A DNA stretch of 64,000 nt, taken from assembly GCA_030522415.1 (NCBI GenBank), contig CM060118.1:30121651-30185650 (forward strand), read 5' to 3'. Under the pieces are notes generated by a model, which worked only from the letters and a program-made list of their open reading frames with translations, was not told the origin of the DNA and did not search any database. Position numbers and translations under genes: made by a program. The stretch comes from Channallabes apus. Its lineage: Eukaryota; Chordata; Actinopteri; Siluriformes; Clariidae. Below, piece by piece: positions 1 to 16,880 of this stretch. Position 1 is the first letter of the stretch. Every line of letters begins with the position of its first letter.

Positions 1-490
1 AAATAAATTTTCAAAAATATAATTTTTTTTAGTATTTGGATGTTTAAAATAAATAAATAAATAAATAAATACATAATATGGTGAAGAAATGAAAGTTACT
101 GTTTAGCCATATTGGGAAAACAATAGCACAAGCTCAGACCACAAGGAAAAGTTAAAACAGTGGCAAAGATGAGTGAGAAAGAAAAAGAAGCAAAATGGGC
201 TTATAGGATAAAAGTACAGCAGAGAAATTTCTGGTTTCTGGTATCTTCGGTTGTCAATATTTCGTCTTTTACAGTTATTATTTTATTTTAAAATAACTAA
301 AATAGTGCTTCTATAATCTTTTAAAGCATGTACATCTATACATGTTGGACCTTTGCGTAGCATTTCTTAAAACTATCAAAATGACTTGGATGATAGTTTT
401 ATAAGAAAAATATGAATATCCTTAATGGCAGTGATGTTTGTGTGTAATCTGCAGTCATATCTGCGATTGCCGCTGTGGATGCAGTTTTTT
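1..490. other. AT-rich intergenic DNA
   Basis: No gene or recognisable repeat, apart from a short (AAAT)n run near 47-70. Confidence 0.6.
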
Positions 491-690
491 ATTTACATTT
501 ACATTTAGGCATTTGGCAGACGCTCTTATCCAGAGCGACTTACATTTTTATCTCATTACACATCTGAGCAGTTGAGGGTTAAGGGCCTTGCTCAAGGGCC
601 CACAGTGGCAACTTGGTGGTTGTGGGGTTTGAACCTGGGATCTTCCGAACCGTAGTCCAATGCCTTAACCACTGAGCTACCCCTGGCCCC
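491..690. repeat. Teleost dispersed repeat (cagacgctcttatcc family)
   Basis: This block matches a repeat common in many teleost genomes. It has the phrases CAGACGCTCTTATCCAGAGC and GGCCTTGCTCAAGGGCCCAC, then a gene-poor tail with AACCTGGGATCTTCC and TTAACCACTGAGCTACC. I recognise the family from memory but am not certain of its formal class name. A shorter relative lies at 1947-2075. Confidence 0.75.
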
Positions 691-1946
691 AGCATATTTC
701 ATCCTTGCTTCTTCACCACCTGATTCTACCGGTCAAATACATAAACCGATAATTGTGCTTCAGTTTATGGCTCGGAATTGGGTTCTTGAACACTTAATAT
801 TATATATATTTTACAGAGTTTACATAAAAATGCTTGGTCGCTTTATTGAAGTTATAAGGAATCAACCACTATGAACTAATATCAAAATTTTTAAATGCTG
901 TTTAAACATAACTGCAACATAATAGTCATACTGTAGAGCAGCAAAACAGTTTAGTAGTAATATACTGCTACCAATATGGAGTTATATAAAATGATTTATA
1001 CACATGTATAATTAATACCAAGCTACTGGGGCACAGTGTGTTGAAAATGGTTTTACTGGTCCAATCTGTGCATACAGTATTTCACTGAGAATTGGGAATT
1101 TAGAACTGTATATAAACATGAGCCATACTGTAGACCTGGGTAATTGCTTTCACACTTGAAATAAACTCAAGTAAAATATAAAGTCAAAATTCTATATAAC
1201 TTTTTGTGAATTACATTTAGACATAATGATACTTTGATGTATGCCACAGGCTATCAGCATGTTGTTCAATGACTACATCTTTGCATAGAAAAACTATTAC
1301 AATATTAAAGATGTTGTTTTGTGTCTATTTACTGTGCATCAATGAACAAATCAAATATAACACTAAAGCAATAGCACAGTATAATTCAACCCCATGTACA
1401 CTGCTGATGCATCACAATCAGTATAAAATTTATTTTAATTTTTCAGCGTAATTGGTCAAACCATAATGTGACTGACTGGTCTACATATTGGTTTAATAAT
1501 CAGATCATTGCTTTTTATGTTTTCCTCGTATTATTATGGATTTCATCTTCTCATCCTACTTTATGAAAAAAAATCAAGATTAATTAATTTGCTCTTTGCT
1601 ATTTGTGCGCTCTCTTAAATTGTAGGTATACTTGCTTGGGTGGACCATCCAGTGTTTTTTCCTCCACAAGTCCAGAGTTCTCAGGATCAGCTCTGCGATC
1701 CTTTACAGAATGCAATGCAATGCAATACAAAACAATACAAGTAACGTGTACTTTCATACAATGGGTGAAATTAGAAGTCTCTTCCTGTTTGAAACTGCAC
1801 ACAAACTCCAAATGAGATTAATATGGAATAAAATCACTGTCAAAAATATTCGTGCGTAAAAAAAAGATTTGTGTGTAATCTACGGCCAATTATTTACCAC
1901 ATGTACCGTACACCACAATGAAATTAGTTTTTTGAAAATCCAAGCT
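691..1946. other. AT-rich intergenic DNA
   Basis: No gene or recognised element. There is a short imperfect (TGCAA)n run near 1711-1735. Small open frames here look random. Confidence 0.55.
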
Positions 1947-2075
1947 AAGACGTTGGGGTCAGAGCGCAGGGTCAGCCAGGATATAGCACCCCTGAAGCAT
2001 TTAGGGTTCAGGGCCTTGCTCAAGGGCTCAGCAGTGGCAAGTTGGCAGTGTCTGGGCCTGAAGCCCTGAAGGCTA
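1947..2075. repeat. Second, truncated copy of the teleost dispersed repeat
   Basis: It carries the same GGCCTTGCTCAAGGGCTC and CAGTGGCAAGTTGGC phrases as 491-690. They are preceded by CAGAGCGCAGGGTCAGCCAG, which is typical of the longer versions of this repeat. It is truncated and diverged at both ends. Confidence 0.6.
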
Positions 2076-2601
2076 AAGTAGCAGGTCTGATGAGGTTATT
2101 GCTAAAAACCTAAGCTGTCAGTTAAAACTAATACTTAATATGATTACATAGGCCCATTACTCTCACTATGCATAAACCAAATAATTTAATTATTATTATT
2201 ATTATTAGTTTTATTAGACATATTTAGTTTTAAATATTCACATGTCAAACTTAATAAGCCTTTCCACCATAGATATATATTGACCACAAATATTTTGACC
2301 ATTTGGCAAAATTGAAGTATGCTTAATTTTACATATGTACTAATTCAAGGATTATCAAATCTTAAAGAGGCACGTAAGATGTTTCACAACCCCTCCTCTC
2401 TCTCTGTATGTGATGACAGTAGAAGCAAGAGATAGTATTAGAGATAGGTATCAACAGTGATTCTTCTTCTACTTCTTCTTGTTGTCGTTAGTGAACATAG
2501 ACCACGCGCGTCGTGGCCGTATGTACTGTATAGTATAGTATATTATAGCATGTGAATTATAGTATAATACACGGTGAAATTGTTAAACATTTTAGAATTT
2601 G

Positions 2602-2602
<1 letters not shown>

Positions 2603-2638
<36 letters not shown>
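2603..2638. repeat. (TG)n microsatellite
   Basis: Uninterrupted TG dinucleotides. Confidence 0.95.
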
Positions 2639-2640
<2 letters not shown>

Positions 2641-2687
2641 CAAAATTTTATATTGAAATAGAAAAAAAACCGTCTTACCTTCGTAAT

Positions 2688-2700
2688 CCACTTGAGGGCG
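2688..2700 (+). promoter_or_regulatory. CTCF-like motif
   Basis: CCACTTGAGGGCG matches the core consensus CCASYAGRKGGCR at 12 of 13 positions. It lies on the expected six3 side of six2, where a conserved chromatin-domain border is known in vertebrate SIX clusters. The motif is seen; binding is inferred. Confidence 0.35.
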
Positions 2701-4770
2701 TAAGTCCGCTATTGACCCTGTTAATTAACACGTGCTAGAAATCACACAGGAGTTTATGTGCACAAAGGCGAGAGTTTTAAAAGGTTTAACCACTGGCCCG
2801 CGTCCTGAGATAAACACGTGCTATGCATAGTGCCGCTGTTTTATGTTTGAGTACTGAGTTGTATACTTTTTAGATTTTATGCGTTTAAATGTTTACTATT
2901 TCTGTTGTAGTTTATTAAAAGAAGCAATTTGATGTTATTGTGGTAACGAAACGTCCTTCCTGGTCTCTCAGTTACATTCACCTCTGCAACCTGGCCGTCA
3001 GTAACCAGAGGGTGTTGATGACTTCCAGAATGCTATGTTTTAACGACTTCTATCTTCTTTGTACTCTAAACTCCATTCCACTTCCAATCCGCTGCCCGTG
3101 ATGGCTAATGAGACTGCACTTCAGACAGTAAATAAGATGCACATGGTACATAAACAGCCAAGTAAAGTTGCAAAATAGTTACTGTTTTAACATTGTTTAA
3201 GTAAGGAGAAGAAAAAAAGATAATAAGAAAAACTAAAAGATTAGAAAAGAGAAATAAGAAAAATAGAAAAGGGTAGAAAAGAAAGCCTAGATGCGAAAGA
3301 TTTAGCAGCGGTCACTGCATGTTCAACAGTGAAGTCATCAACTCATAATGTCTACCATCCCATAATAATAACAACATATTCACGTTTGTTCATATTATTT
3401 TGACCAATCAAGATCGCGCTTTGTAAACTTCTTTCGACATTCTAAATATAATCTATAATTTGTTTTTCCACTTGTGTACATTTGTCTAAGATACAATTTT
3501 TTGTAGTATTACCTGCATTTTTTTAATTGTACACAGTTAGAGGTGGCAACCTTTTTAATACGTGACCCATATAAATAAATAAATAAATAAATAATGCTAA
3601 TGATACATTTTGTCAAAGATTTCTTATGAGGTGCTCTTTTTCTTAAATTGCTCTGATAAATAGTAACAAACGTATTACACTCATCATACAAGAAGTTGAA
3701 TTATTGAATTTATTTATTTGTTTATTTTTTAAATGAACAAAAAATGGTATGGTAAAAAGGCATGAGAGTATATAAATTACTATCATGTTAACCTATAACT
3801 AGGAGCTATCCATGTGCGTTTTTGGTTACAGATATGTTTCTATTTTGTTATCGATTATTGTAAGATTGTTACATTTTAATAAATTATTGAGTGATGGCAA
3901 TAGACTGCATGGAATACACCTAACAGGATAATAAGCGGAAATTAAATAAAATGCACAAAAAGATGAGCTCATGCTGACGTGTGATGAAAAACAAAATCTG
4001 AAAATACAAACATACGAAATTAAAAGAACAAAACTCGAAATGGGTTCTGAAACATCAGCCAAGAAAAATATCTAAAATTAGCGTGAGAATTTTTTATTTT
4101 ACCCTCGATGAAAGAGAGAAGGGCTCGACTCATCACACAAAATCTTACTGAGTGTTTTTATACAATTTCCACATCCTTTGCCCGGTCCATAATGAAAGGC
4201 TGAGGCAGAATTTCATAAATTACGATTTTCAGCTTGGAACAGTGAATATGACAATTGCAATGTAAATGATTAGTACTAACGTGTAATGTGCACTTTGTTT
4301 ATTTGAAGAGTAGGCTTCTGGATTCAAATTAATGAGGTCTATAAGCCTAAAATAACAGTTGATTACCTAAACAATTCACTATAAAATTTTATAAATAAAA
4401 GCACCAAAATAATGAAATTAAGTTTTTATGCGGTGATAATAAACACCATAGCCTATTCATAACTCGGGTTCTGCGCGTAGACCTGACAGTTGGGTAGGCC
4501 TATTTGAAAGCAAACAACTCAGCCTATGAAGCGTATGAAAAAGAGAAATCTGCTCTAAACTAATACGTTTTAAAACGTGAAGATAAAAATGGATGTTGCG
4601 CTAATAGCACAAGCCTTTATTTTCACTATTTTATGTGAACCCGAAACGTCTATGCGACACGGGCTCTACATCAGTACCAAAAGTACCAAAATAGCAAAAA
4701 TGAACACTTGTAACAATTTTTTGCATTATTTACTAAACATTTACTTCATGACATTATTTTTTTTAATTTA

Positions 4771-4814
4771 GACGGACTACTCTCTGGCTTTTGTAAGACG
4801 GAGAGTAGTCTGTC
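4771..4814. repeat. 14-bp inverted repeat (hairpin)
   Basis: The left arm GACGGACTACTCTC (4771-4784) and right arm GAGAGTAGTCTGTC (4801-4814) pair with one mismatch around a 16-bp loop. No transposon ends or target duplications were recognised. Confidence 0.75.
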
Positions 4815-6611
4815 CCACTCATCATGAGCTGGTGTTAATACTCGTGTTCCGCATGTAATGGCACTTACGTAATGGCACTATCTTTGTGCTGTATCTTCTT
4901 GGCCTTCATGGTACATCATGGCCTTCATGCGTCCCGACATGTAAAAATCAAGTAGATTTAGATCTGGTGATCTAATAAAAATAATATAAAATAAGTATAA
5001 TATTTTTAGAAGACATTTTTCCTAAAACTGTTAATTTCCCATCTGGAGACTTTTGGAACACACTCTGTAGAAGCACCATGCTTTATTAACATACTGGCAA
5101 TTTAGTACAGAGAAGGTGAAACCTATTTAATAGATTTCCCTTTCCCCCCAAACTAAGGGCTATAATTCACGAATGCTTACAACTATTCCAGGTTCATGTT
5201 ATGCTGTACATCAATTCTTTTAAAAAAAATCTAAGACTTTAGCTTGTTAACAGATATTCCGACCACAATGTACACAAAGAAAAAATAGGACTCCTGTGAC
5301 AATGGGAGAGAATGGTTCTTTAGAAGCAATGTAGCGCAAATGTGCAGGGCTGTTTGGTTCTTTTTTGGGTTTCTGGTGTATTTTGTGGTCGCTTACCAGT
5401 AAATAGCATTATATACGCATGTTGGATTGCTTTTAGGTTAGTGCTTGTTAGCCTCTTAAGCAAAGAGTTTTTTTTAAACAACCTCTCCTGTCCTTTACAA
5501 AAACCCCAACTATCATCGAAGTCGCTGTTAAAAAGCGAAATAAATTCCTGCAAAAAGGAATATGGCTTGTAGCCAAGTGAACACACGAGAACGGTTTTAA
5601 GTACATTCTTAGCTAATAAAATTTAATTAAGTTACAGTCATTACCAAATGAACGAAAAAATAGTTATTATTATATTATGTACATAATATAAATACTCGGC
5701 TATAAATTTGATGTAAATCTTTATGTTATAAATATACTCCAGTCTTGAAAGGAAGCAGCATTGCATTTTAATATTTTAATTTACCTCATTCATCTCATCA
5801 GATAAAATAAGGTATTTTTTCGGATTATCTCTTGGTCTGTCATTTGCAGACTCGTCATGATTTCACTGACTGGACGCAGAATTAACCTTATTAGTTACCA
5901 TTAAAGCAACAGGAAGAAAACATTTAAAGGTTACATCATAAATTTCTCCTGACCGATATACAAAAACTGGAATGATTGTGATTTGTAGATTAAATAAGTC
6001 GCCAAAGCGAGAACGATCTTGTCGAAAGACAATGACAAATAGCTAAGTTTTTTAGTTTTAATCTTGTGGTGTTCATGCGTCGTGAATAAAACGAGAAATA
6101 CACCCTTAAACAAAATAATACCAAGAAGGTGTAAGATTCTAACTCGAGTGGAAAACTGAGCAAGCATAACCAAGTGGGAAACTTCAAAACATGAATTAAA
6201 CGAATGATCAGCATTTGACGTGCTGTAAATTGCATATAAATATCATCATACCAATTAATCAGGTGCGCAAAAATGACCATGAATCAGTTCTGGTGGTTCT
6301 GGTCGTTTTTGGACATAAACGAGCAAAATAGTGATTCCAAAAAGTGAATTCAGTAACAGATTGTGGCCTTCTAATTGAGCACACAGACTCTAGGGATTAC
6401 CCAAGATTTTATGTGACAATTATTTGAATCCTAAATAATATATAGAAGCAATTATTTTAAAAAAAAACGTATTTTTTAACGTATAAAGACGTCTACTATG
6501 GCTTTAGCTGGATGATACGTTAAGTGTTGAATGAGCAGTCAGTGATGGCATGTCTCATTATATACATTTTACTGTTGAAGTATTGAAGTATGACCTATGA
6601 AATATTTTTTA

Positions 6612-6614
<3 letters not shown>

Positions 6615-6698
<84 letters not shown>
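6615..6698. repeat. (TA)n followed by (CA)n compound microsatellite
   Basis: About 56 bp of TA followed directly by about 28 bp of CA. Open frames of Ile-Tyr and Cys-Val repeats across it are artefacts. Confidence 0.97.
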
Positions 6699-6700
<2 letters not shown>

Positions 6701-7071
6701 GGAGAGGCACATAGAACTACTCGACCTATAATAAAGTATGATATCAGCCGCAAACCTATCTGACAAAACGTGTATGAAAATTGTAAAATTGTACCATGAG
6801 TTCAGCTTTGATGAGTCTAGCTCCTGAAATCCTATAAGTGTACTATTTTTAATCATTTTCGTCAGTTGCACAGGCGAAAACATATTTTATAAATAGAAAT
6901 AGCCATTGTTTGGACAATAATAATCAAGTCTGAATTACATTAACGACGAGAATACCACCAAACTCACACCAAATGCGTTCTGAAAGAGGGGCTAAGGACC
7001 AACCATGGAAGCATTGTATGAAAAATAAAAGCATTCAAACACATACCGTTCTCAATAAATGCACATTAGCT
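6699..7071. other. Intergenic DNA beyond six2 3' end
   Basis: No recognisable gene or repeat. It is possibly distal six2 3' untranslated sequence if the poly(A) signals at 7072-7123 are not used. Confidence 0.4.
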
Positions 7072-7123
7072 TTTATTGTAAAGGGTATATGAAACTATGA
7101 TGGGATTGGGCTTATATTTTATT
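7072..7123 (-). terminator. six2: Candidate six2 poly(A) signals
   Basis: Two AATAAA hexamers on the minus strand (plus-strand TTTATT) lie at 7118-7123 and 7072-7077, about 450-500 bp beyond the six2 stop codon. They are the closest canonical signals I noticed. Real 3' end use is untested, and other hexamers occur further left in this AT-rich DNA. Confidence 0.35.
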
Positions 7124-7566
7124 ACTTGATCGCAAAGTTTTACATGCAGTCGCTTTCCAAAAAGAAACAAAAATACAAATAATAAGCTAAGCTTAATAAT
7201 CGCTGTGCTGGTAATAAAACACTTCATATGACGGCACCCCATCAAAGGAAACTTACTATGGCCTTTAAAAAGAAAACATGTAAACAAATGGGGTATACGA
7301 CCGAGAAATCACGGATGTGTCGAAATCTGAAGGAATAACGACGTCGAAAACAAGAATTAAGACCTTGTAGTTCCGTGGCTTTGAGCATAACGTTAGTCTA
7401 CATTCTAGAAAAAATACCTCATCAAGGACCCTCTTATTGGCTTTGAGTGTAGACCATCCAAAACATCATCCACAACTTACTCCCTCTGTCCAATACCTTC
7501 CCTCTCTGTGTTTTTGCTCCAAAAGTCTGCAGTCGACAAGCGTCCTGCTCCTAGCTTTTTTGTGTT

Positions 7567-9912
<2,346 letters not shown>

Positions 9913-9937
9913 TGACTCCGAAGCTCGCTCCCTCGTT

Positions 9938-10146
9938 TTAATAATATTATTCTAAGCTGGCAAGAAAACCGATTGTGTGAACTCTGATTGGTTGGTTATC
10001 CGACCCAGGGACGGCGAGGATAAGACAATAGTTTTAGTCAAATTATTCGCCATGGTTACGCTGTCATTCAAAGTAACCCGATATGCTTTGAGGTGGCTCC
10101 CTGGACTGGCTGACTGATTATTCCCTTCATTTAAAACCCGCCCACC
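9938..10146 (-). promoter_or_regulatory. six2: six2 proximal promoter with CCAAT box and TATA-like element
   Basis: Read on the minus strand, a CCAAT box (ATTGG on plus, 9987-9991) within AACCAACCAATCAGAG sits about 40 bp upstream of the TATA-like sequence TATTATTAAA (9938-9947). A GC/CACCC-type box, the plus-strand run ACCCGCCCACC, lies at about 10136-10146. The spacing and orientation fit transcription leftward into six2. The boxes are seen directly; their use is inferred. Confidence 0.6.
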
Positions 10147-12329
<2,183 letters not shown>

Positions 12330-12740
12330 TCTTTACTCTAACTCGGACATTGTGTAGGCAGTGACATGGCCAATCAGGACTACTCGTCTCGACTTGGCAG
12401 TGTTTGTAAACAGCTTGTTTCCACGGATCGTTGTGATCAGAGCGTTCAGAGAGCCGCGCGCCGCTGATTATTACAGCGTTGATGAATGGGGATCGCGTTT
12501 CGTCTAATAGCCGCCCCCCTGTTTTCACAACCTCCCCACACTCACCCGAGCGCACACACAGCGACCTTTGCTAATTGGACTGATTAGGGCAAGATGGGAT
12601 TTTTAAAAACTCTTTGTCAGAGCGCGCAAGCGGCCCGTGCAGGATGCTGCTTTGCTCCGCTTGACAGCGAGGAAGCGGCTTGATGAGTTACATTCCTGCA
12701 GCAATGTCATGCTTCGTGGCGAGAACACGAATTAATCCCA
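12330..12740. promoter_or_regulatory. Candidate CpG-rich regulatory block upstream of six2
   Basis: A sharp rise in G+C and CpG stands out from the AT-rich surroundings (for example GAGAGCCGCGCGCCGCTGAT). It also holds homeodomain-type TAAT sites (GCTAATTGGACTGATTAG). It has no coding frame with codon-like structure. It lies about 2.7 kb upstream of the six2 ATG, a position where proximal enhancers are common. Conservation was not tested. Confidence 0.35.
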
Positions 12741-13099
12741 GACGTTTGATGTCAGTATGAGTTTGAATGGAAAACCAGCGCAAGACATCACTGCTGTAAT
12801 CAATACAGATATGCGCATTAGGAAAGGATGATTGTTCGGGATCATAAGTTCAAAACACGAAAAAAAAAATCAGTGGAAACAGACCGGACACAAATTCAGG
12901 ACAAGTCTTAATCAGTATGTAGAAAAGGTTCTCTTTGATCAATTCTGACAGATCTTTGATAAACATGCATTGGTATCCAAGGCAGGTGTCCTGTTTTGGA
13001 TCAAATATTGGTTTTCTAGGTTTAGCAGGTTGCATTATAATAGTAACCTAGGCTGTGCATCGTGGCATCGAACTACTGCCTACATGGGACATGAGCACT

Positions 13100-13390
13100 T
13101 GATGTATGTTTGACCTTCGTTGTCCCAGGAGACGCCGGCTGCGCGTGATATCTGCGAGATCTGCTTAGTGTCCGCGCGACGGCTGGAGTAACCCAGTACA
13201 GCACCCTGTACAGCACAGAGTGAAACAGAGCAGAGTGGAACAGAGCGCAGAGTGAAAGCGACCTGGACGAGATTTCCCGCCGAAAAACCATCGACTCTGT
13301 TCCCATCCGGCATCCAAAAGCCACTGATTTCAGAAGGTTCCACTTAAACGCCGCTGCACGCTTCTCTGCGCATGTTCACGCGCGCACATA
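13100..13390. promoter_or_regulatory. Second CpG-rich block upstream of six2
   Basis: CpG-rich sequence (GCGCGTGATATCTGCG, TGTCCGCGCGACGGC) with a small internal tandem repetition of an ACAGAGTGAAACAGAGC-like unit near 13215-13260. No convincing coding frame. Possibly regulatory or an unannotated first exon; neither is shown. Confidence 0.25.
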
Positions 13391-15715
13391 TTCGACCGTC
13401 AGTGTTTTGTCTGATATTTAAAATTACCCTAAATAGCAGGCAATTCATTATGATAAATCATGGCAGCGTATTTTAAAAATAAAGTTAACAGATGGACTTG
13501 AAGGAAACCTTTACATTAACAGTAAGATTCTGCCACTGGCATATTACATACTATGTAGAGCACATAACTATGTAGAACATAATAGTTTTGTTATACTTAT
13601 GTATTTGTTTTCATATTAACAGAAACATTTAAAAAAGCACATATGTTTACTTGTCATTGATCATAACGATTCGTTTGTCACATATTAAATGGCTGCAATA
13701 TTATAGATTCCACTGAATATACTTCTTATAACACCTAATATGATGATGATAATCTAATGTAATATAGAGAATCTATTGTACTCTATAACCCCCTCAGATA
13801 TGTGCGTTTTCTTGCATGTTTATTATGAATGTTATGTAAAACGGAATAAAATGAGCTCGTCATTTCTCTGTTAACTATAAAGGAAATGCTTTTAAATAGG
13901 CTACGTGTTAACATCTTGATTTGTGTATAGAAGACCTTTGGGGAAAATAAAATAAAATTCTGAACAAAATGCTTAGACAATTTTATAAATCATCTATTTT
14001 TAATCATGACCTATAAATATATTTTAATCATTTAATCTATAAATGCTGTGTCAAGGAGCTTGATGAAGAAGATTTTTAATAAATAATTTTATTCAGAAGA
14101 TGACATGTTATCAAATAAGCTGAGTAAAGAGTATTGCCTTTAAATATTTTGAATATTGCTTTTCAATATTTATTTATATGCTGTACCTGTCAGGTAACTG
14201 ATTTAATCCTTAATACTATCTTCTTAATTTTCATTTATATAACTTTTTTGATTTGTCACTTGATTTGCATGATTTTTCTTTTTGACACGGATGTAAAATT
14301 TTCACCATAGTACTATCTTTTAAATGAGTATTCATTCATGTTTCCTGAACTTTAGCCTTTTGTATCATCACTTGAAACAGGACATTCATGAAGTGTCACA
14401 AGCAGTAAGTTCAGTAAAAGCTCACAGAAAAGCACAAAAGACAAAACAGCACAAGCCCACACTACATGCCACTATCTAATAGCACTTAGGATGTATGCAT
14501 AAATATACATGGAGCATCTTGGGTCCTTTATAGCCTAGACATGCTTTAAGATAATATTATGTCCTGTAGGAAGTTAACATTATTATCAGTAATATACTAA
14601 ATATTATTCTAGTCATTATTTAAGGCGAGCAAAGTGCAAAGCTAGCCTCAGCAGACTTGTAACGTGCTGCATTAGTAATGCTATTTTCCTCCTTTTGGTA
14701 AAGATTTGTGAAAGTGTTTGTCATTTTGGGCGTGCAAATGAACACAAGGTTTATACGTACAGCATATTATTAGATAATTCTGGTTGAATTCAGTCCTGTT
14801 CATGTGGATGAATTATATATAAATGTATAAAAAGATGTATAATTCAGGAATTGTGTAATGAGTGTGGGACAATAATATTTGGTAAAACTATATTACAACA
14901 ACTACACAAAATAATAATGTAAAAACAAATTTACGCCTTTCCTAAATCAATTGAAATCAACCAAACCCGACTAAATCTAAAGTCCTATAATAGAAATCTT
15001 CTAAAATGTTATTTAAAAATATATTCTATGTTAATGGCTCATCTCTATAAAAGACATTAGAATAATTAAAGAATATTTTTTACAAATGTATAATGTTTTT
15101 TAGTAAAGATATTCTGATTTAATAGGCTTAAAAGTGGCTGTTCACACTCCAACTTAACTAAGAGTGAAGTGACTAGAGGCCATTTCACTATTCAAGTCTT
15201 TTTCCCAGTTTGAACATAACAAGTTTATAAGAGCAGAAACACATGTTCGCATTACCTACCTTCAAAGTTTGTTCTTGTTTCACACTTCTCTTGGTCAGCA
15301 CTAGTTTCCATCAACACTAAAGTGGCAGTGAGTGAGACAGGTTTGATGGTTGGTCTGCCACACACTGGAGACAAAACAGAATGGTGAAGCAGCTGCTGAG
15401 ATTATTTCAGGCATCTGGGCTTTTAGGCAAACATTATTGAACTGGGTATATTTTGGGCACTCTACTATTTTAGTTATTGCTATCTTTTTGCAAGTAGCCA
15501 CATATTATAATATAGTTTAACCTAGTTTTATTTAATAGTTTTCTAAATTGTGTATGATTTGTGTCACACATAATACTGTCTCTGCAAATCTGCAAATATT
15601 AAATGCTCAACATTATTTCTACATATAAATGATGATGCTTAAGGATGAAGACATGTATATATGGTGCTAGTATGCAGTAATGCATGAGAGAGTCTGAGAG
15701 TTCAGGAATCTTTGC

Positions 15716-15721
<6 letters not shown>
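13391..15721. other. AT-rich intergenic DNA
   Basis: No gene, RNA gene or transposon recognised. Confidence 0.55.
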
Positions 15722-15765
<44 letters not shown>

Positions 15766-15808
15766 TGATGGAGAGAGAGAGAGAGAGAGAGAGGGAGAAA
15801 GAGAGAGG
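15722..15808. repeat. (GA)n microsatellite, interrupted
   Basis: GA dinucleotides with one short interruption (AAAATGATG) near 15762-15770 and a decayed right end. Confidence 0.95.
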
Positions 15809-16479
15809 AAGTATTATTGAACGGCTTATACATTGAATTTATACCCCAGACCCAGGCCACCCACATTTCCCAACTCTAAAATTCATGTCATAATTACTAA
15901 TCTGCTCTAACGTCAAGAAATCTTCCCGAGCATAATAAAGCAGGTTTATTACTGGCTGGCCATTTGTATATAGGTTAAGTTTTCTATATTTCCAATGATC
16001 TCTAAAACCTGTTTAGATGATAACTCCTATCCATCTGTTAACACACTTACACAGTAGTCAATTACACAGCAGCAATAACCATGATAGTTATTGTGTGAAT
16101 CATAGACAACTTACTGAACATAACAATTTGTTCAACATTGGCTTAAAATTATATGTATTTTTTGTATTTTATTGTTCATTAGAAAACACAGAAATGGTTC
16201 ATAGTGTAGTTTCTTAGCCAATATTGGTAAATAATTAGTTATTAGGTAAATAAATGTTAGAAAATTGCAATACGATAGTTTACATTATCGCTGACTCTCC
16301 ATTGCCTAACAACAGAAAAATACAAACCTACAGGCAAATATAACATATAAAAATATATATATTTTACCCAATTTCAATTTCCACAGTTGTTAATATGTAC
16401 ATGTATTATATACTACAACACAGTATTTGATATGCATGCATTGATAGCAAATTATACAGTATTACCTGACTAAGTCTCT
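15809..16479. other. AT-rich intergenic DNA
   Basis: Nothing recognised. Confidence 0.5.
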
Positions 16480-16880
16480 GTGACATGAACAGCAAAGCAT
16501 CACTTTACACCACATAGTATTGCGCTAAGCTCTGTGCTAAAGCGAAAGGATCATCTACAGGGTAGACAGATCACTACAGGAAAAACTACATCTGGTGTGG
16601 TGTGTGTAGCAGTGTGTGGGGGCAGCAGGAACAGTAGTGAAGACAGTGGAGCCTGCCTTAGTACTCAGGCATTAAAGAGGACTTTACACCAGTAGGTCAG
16701 AGCAGATAAAAGGCCAGGAGGCTCCAAGAGGGCGCCCCAATCTAAATGTGTGCCTCAGTATGTGCTGCAGCTGGCCAAGCAGACACTAAGCAGCAGCATG
16801 GGGTTAAACATTACCCATAATCAGCACTGTAGCTGAAATGAGGGCTTAACCTTACATTACTAAAGTACACATGATGACAA
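16480..16880. promoter_or_regulatory. Candidate regulatory block with CTCF-like motif
   Basis: This block is less AT-rich than its flanks. CTCCAAGAGGGCGC at 16722-16735 resembles a plus-strand CTCF core: the AGAGGGCGC half is intact, with two mismatches in the left half. No coding frame. Conservation was not tested. Confidence 0.3.

Larger units (their letters stand above)
2076..6614. other. Intergenic DNA downstream of six2
   Basis: AT-rich, with no gene recognised. It contains a (TG)n tract at 2603-2638, a CTCF-like motif at 2688-2700, an (AAAT)n run at 3571-3594 and a 14-bp inverted repeat at 4771-4814. By synteny with other vertebrates this side should lead toward six3, but no six3 coding sequence is present. 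Confidence 0.55.

Noticed and set aside
1..7000. Presence of six3, expected on this side by synteny
   Set aside because: No SIX-domain or homeodomain coding sequence was seen on either strand in this part of the window.
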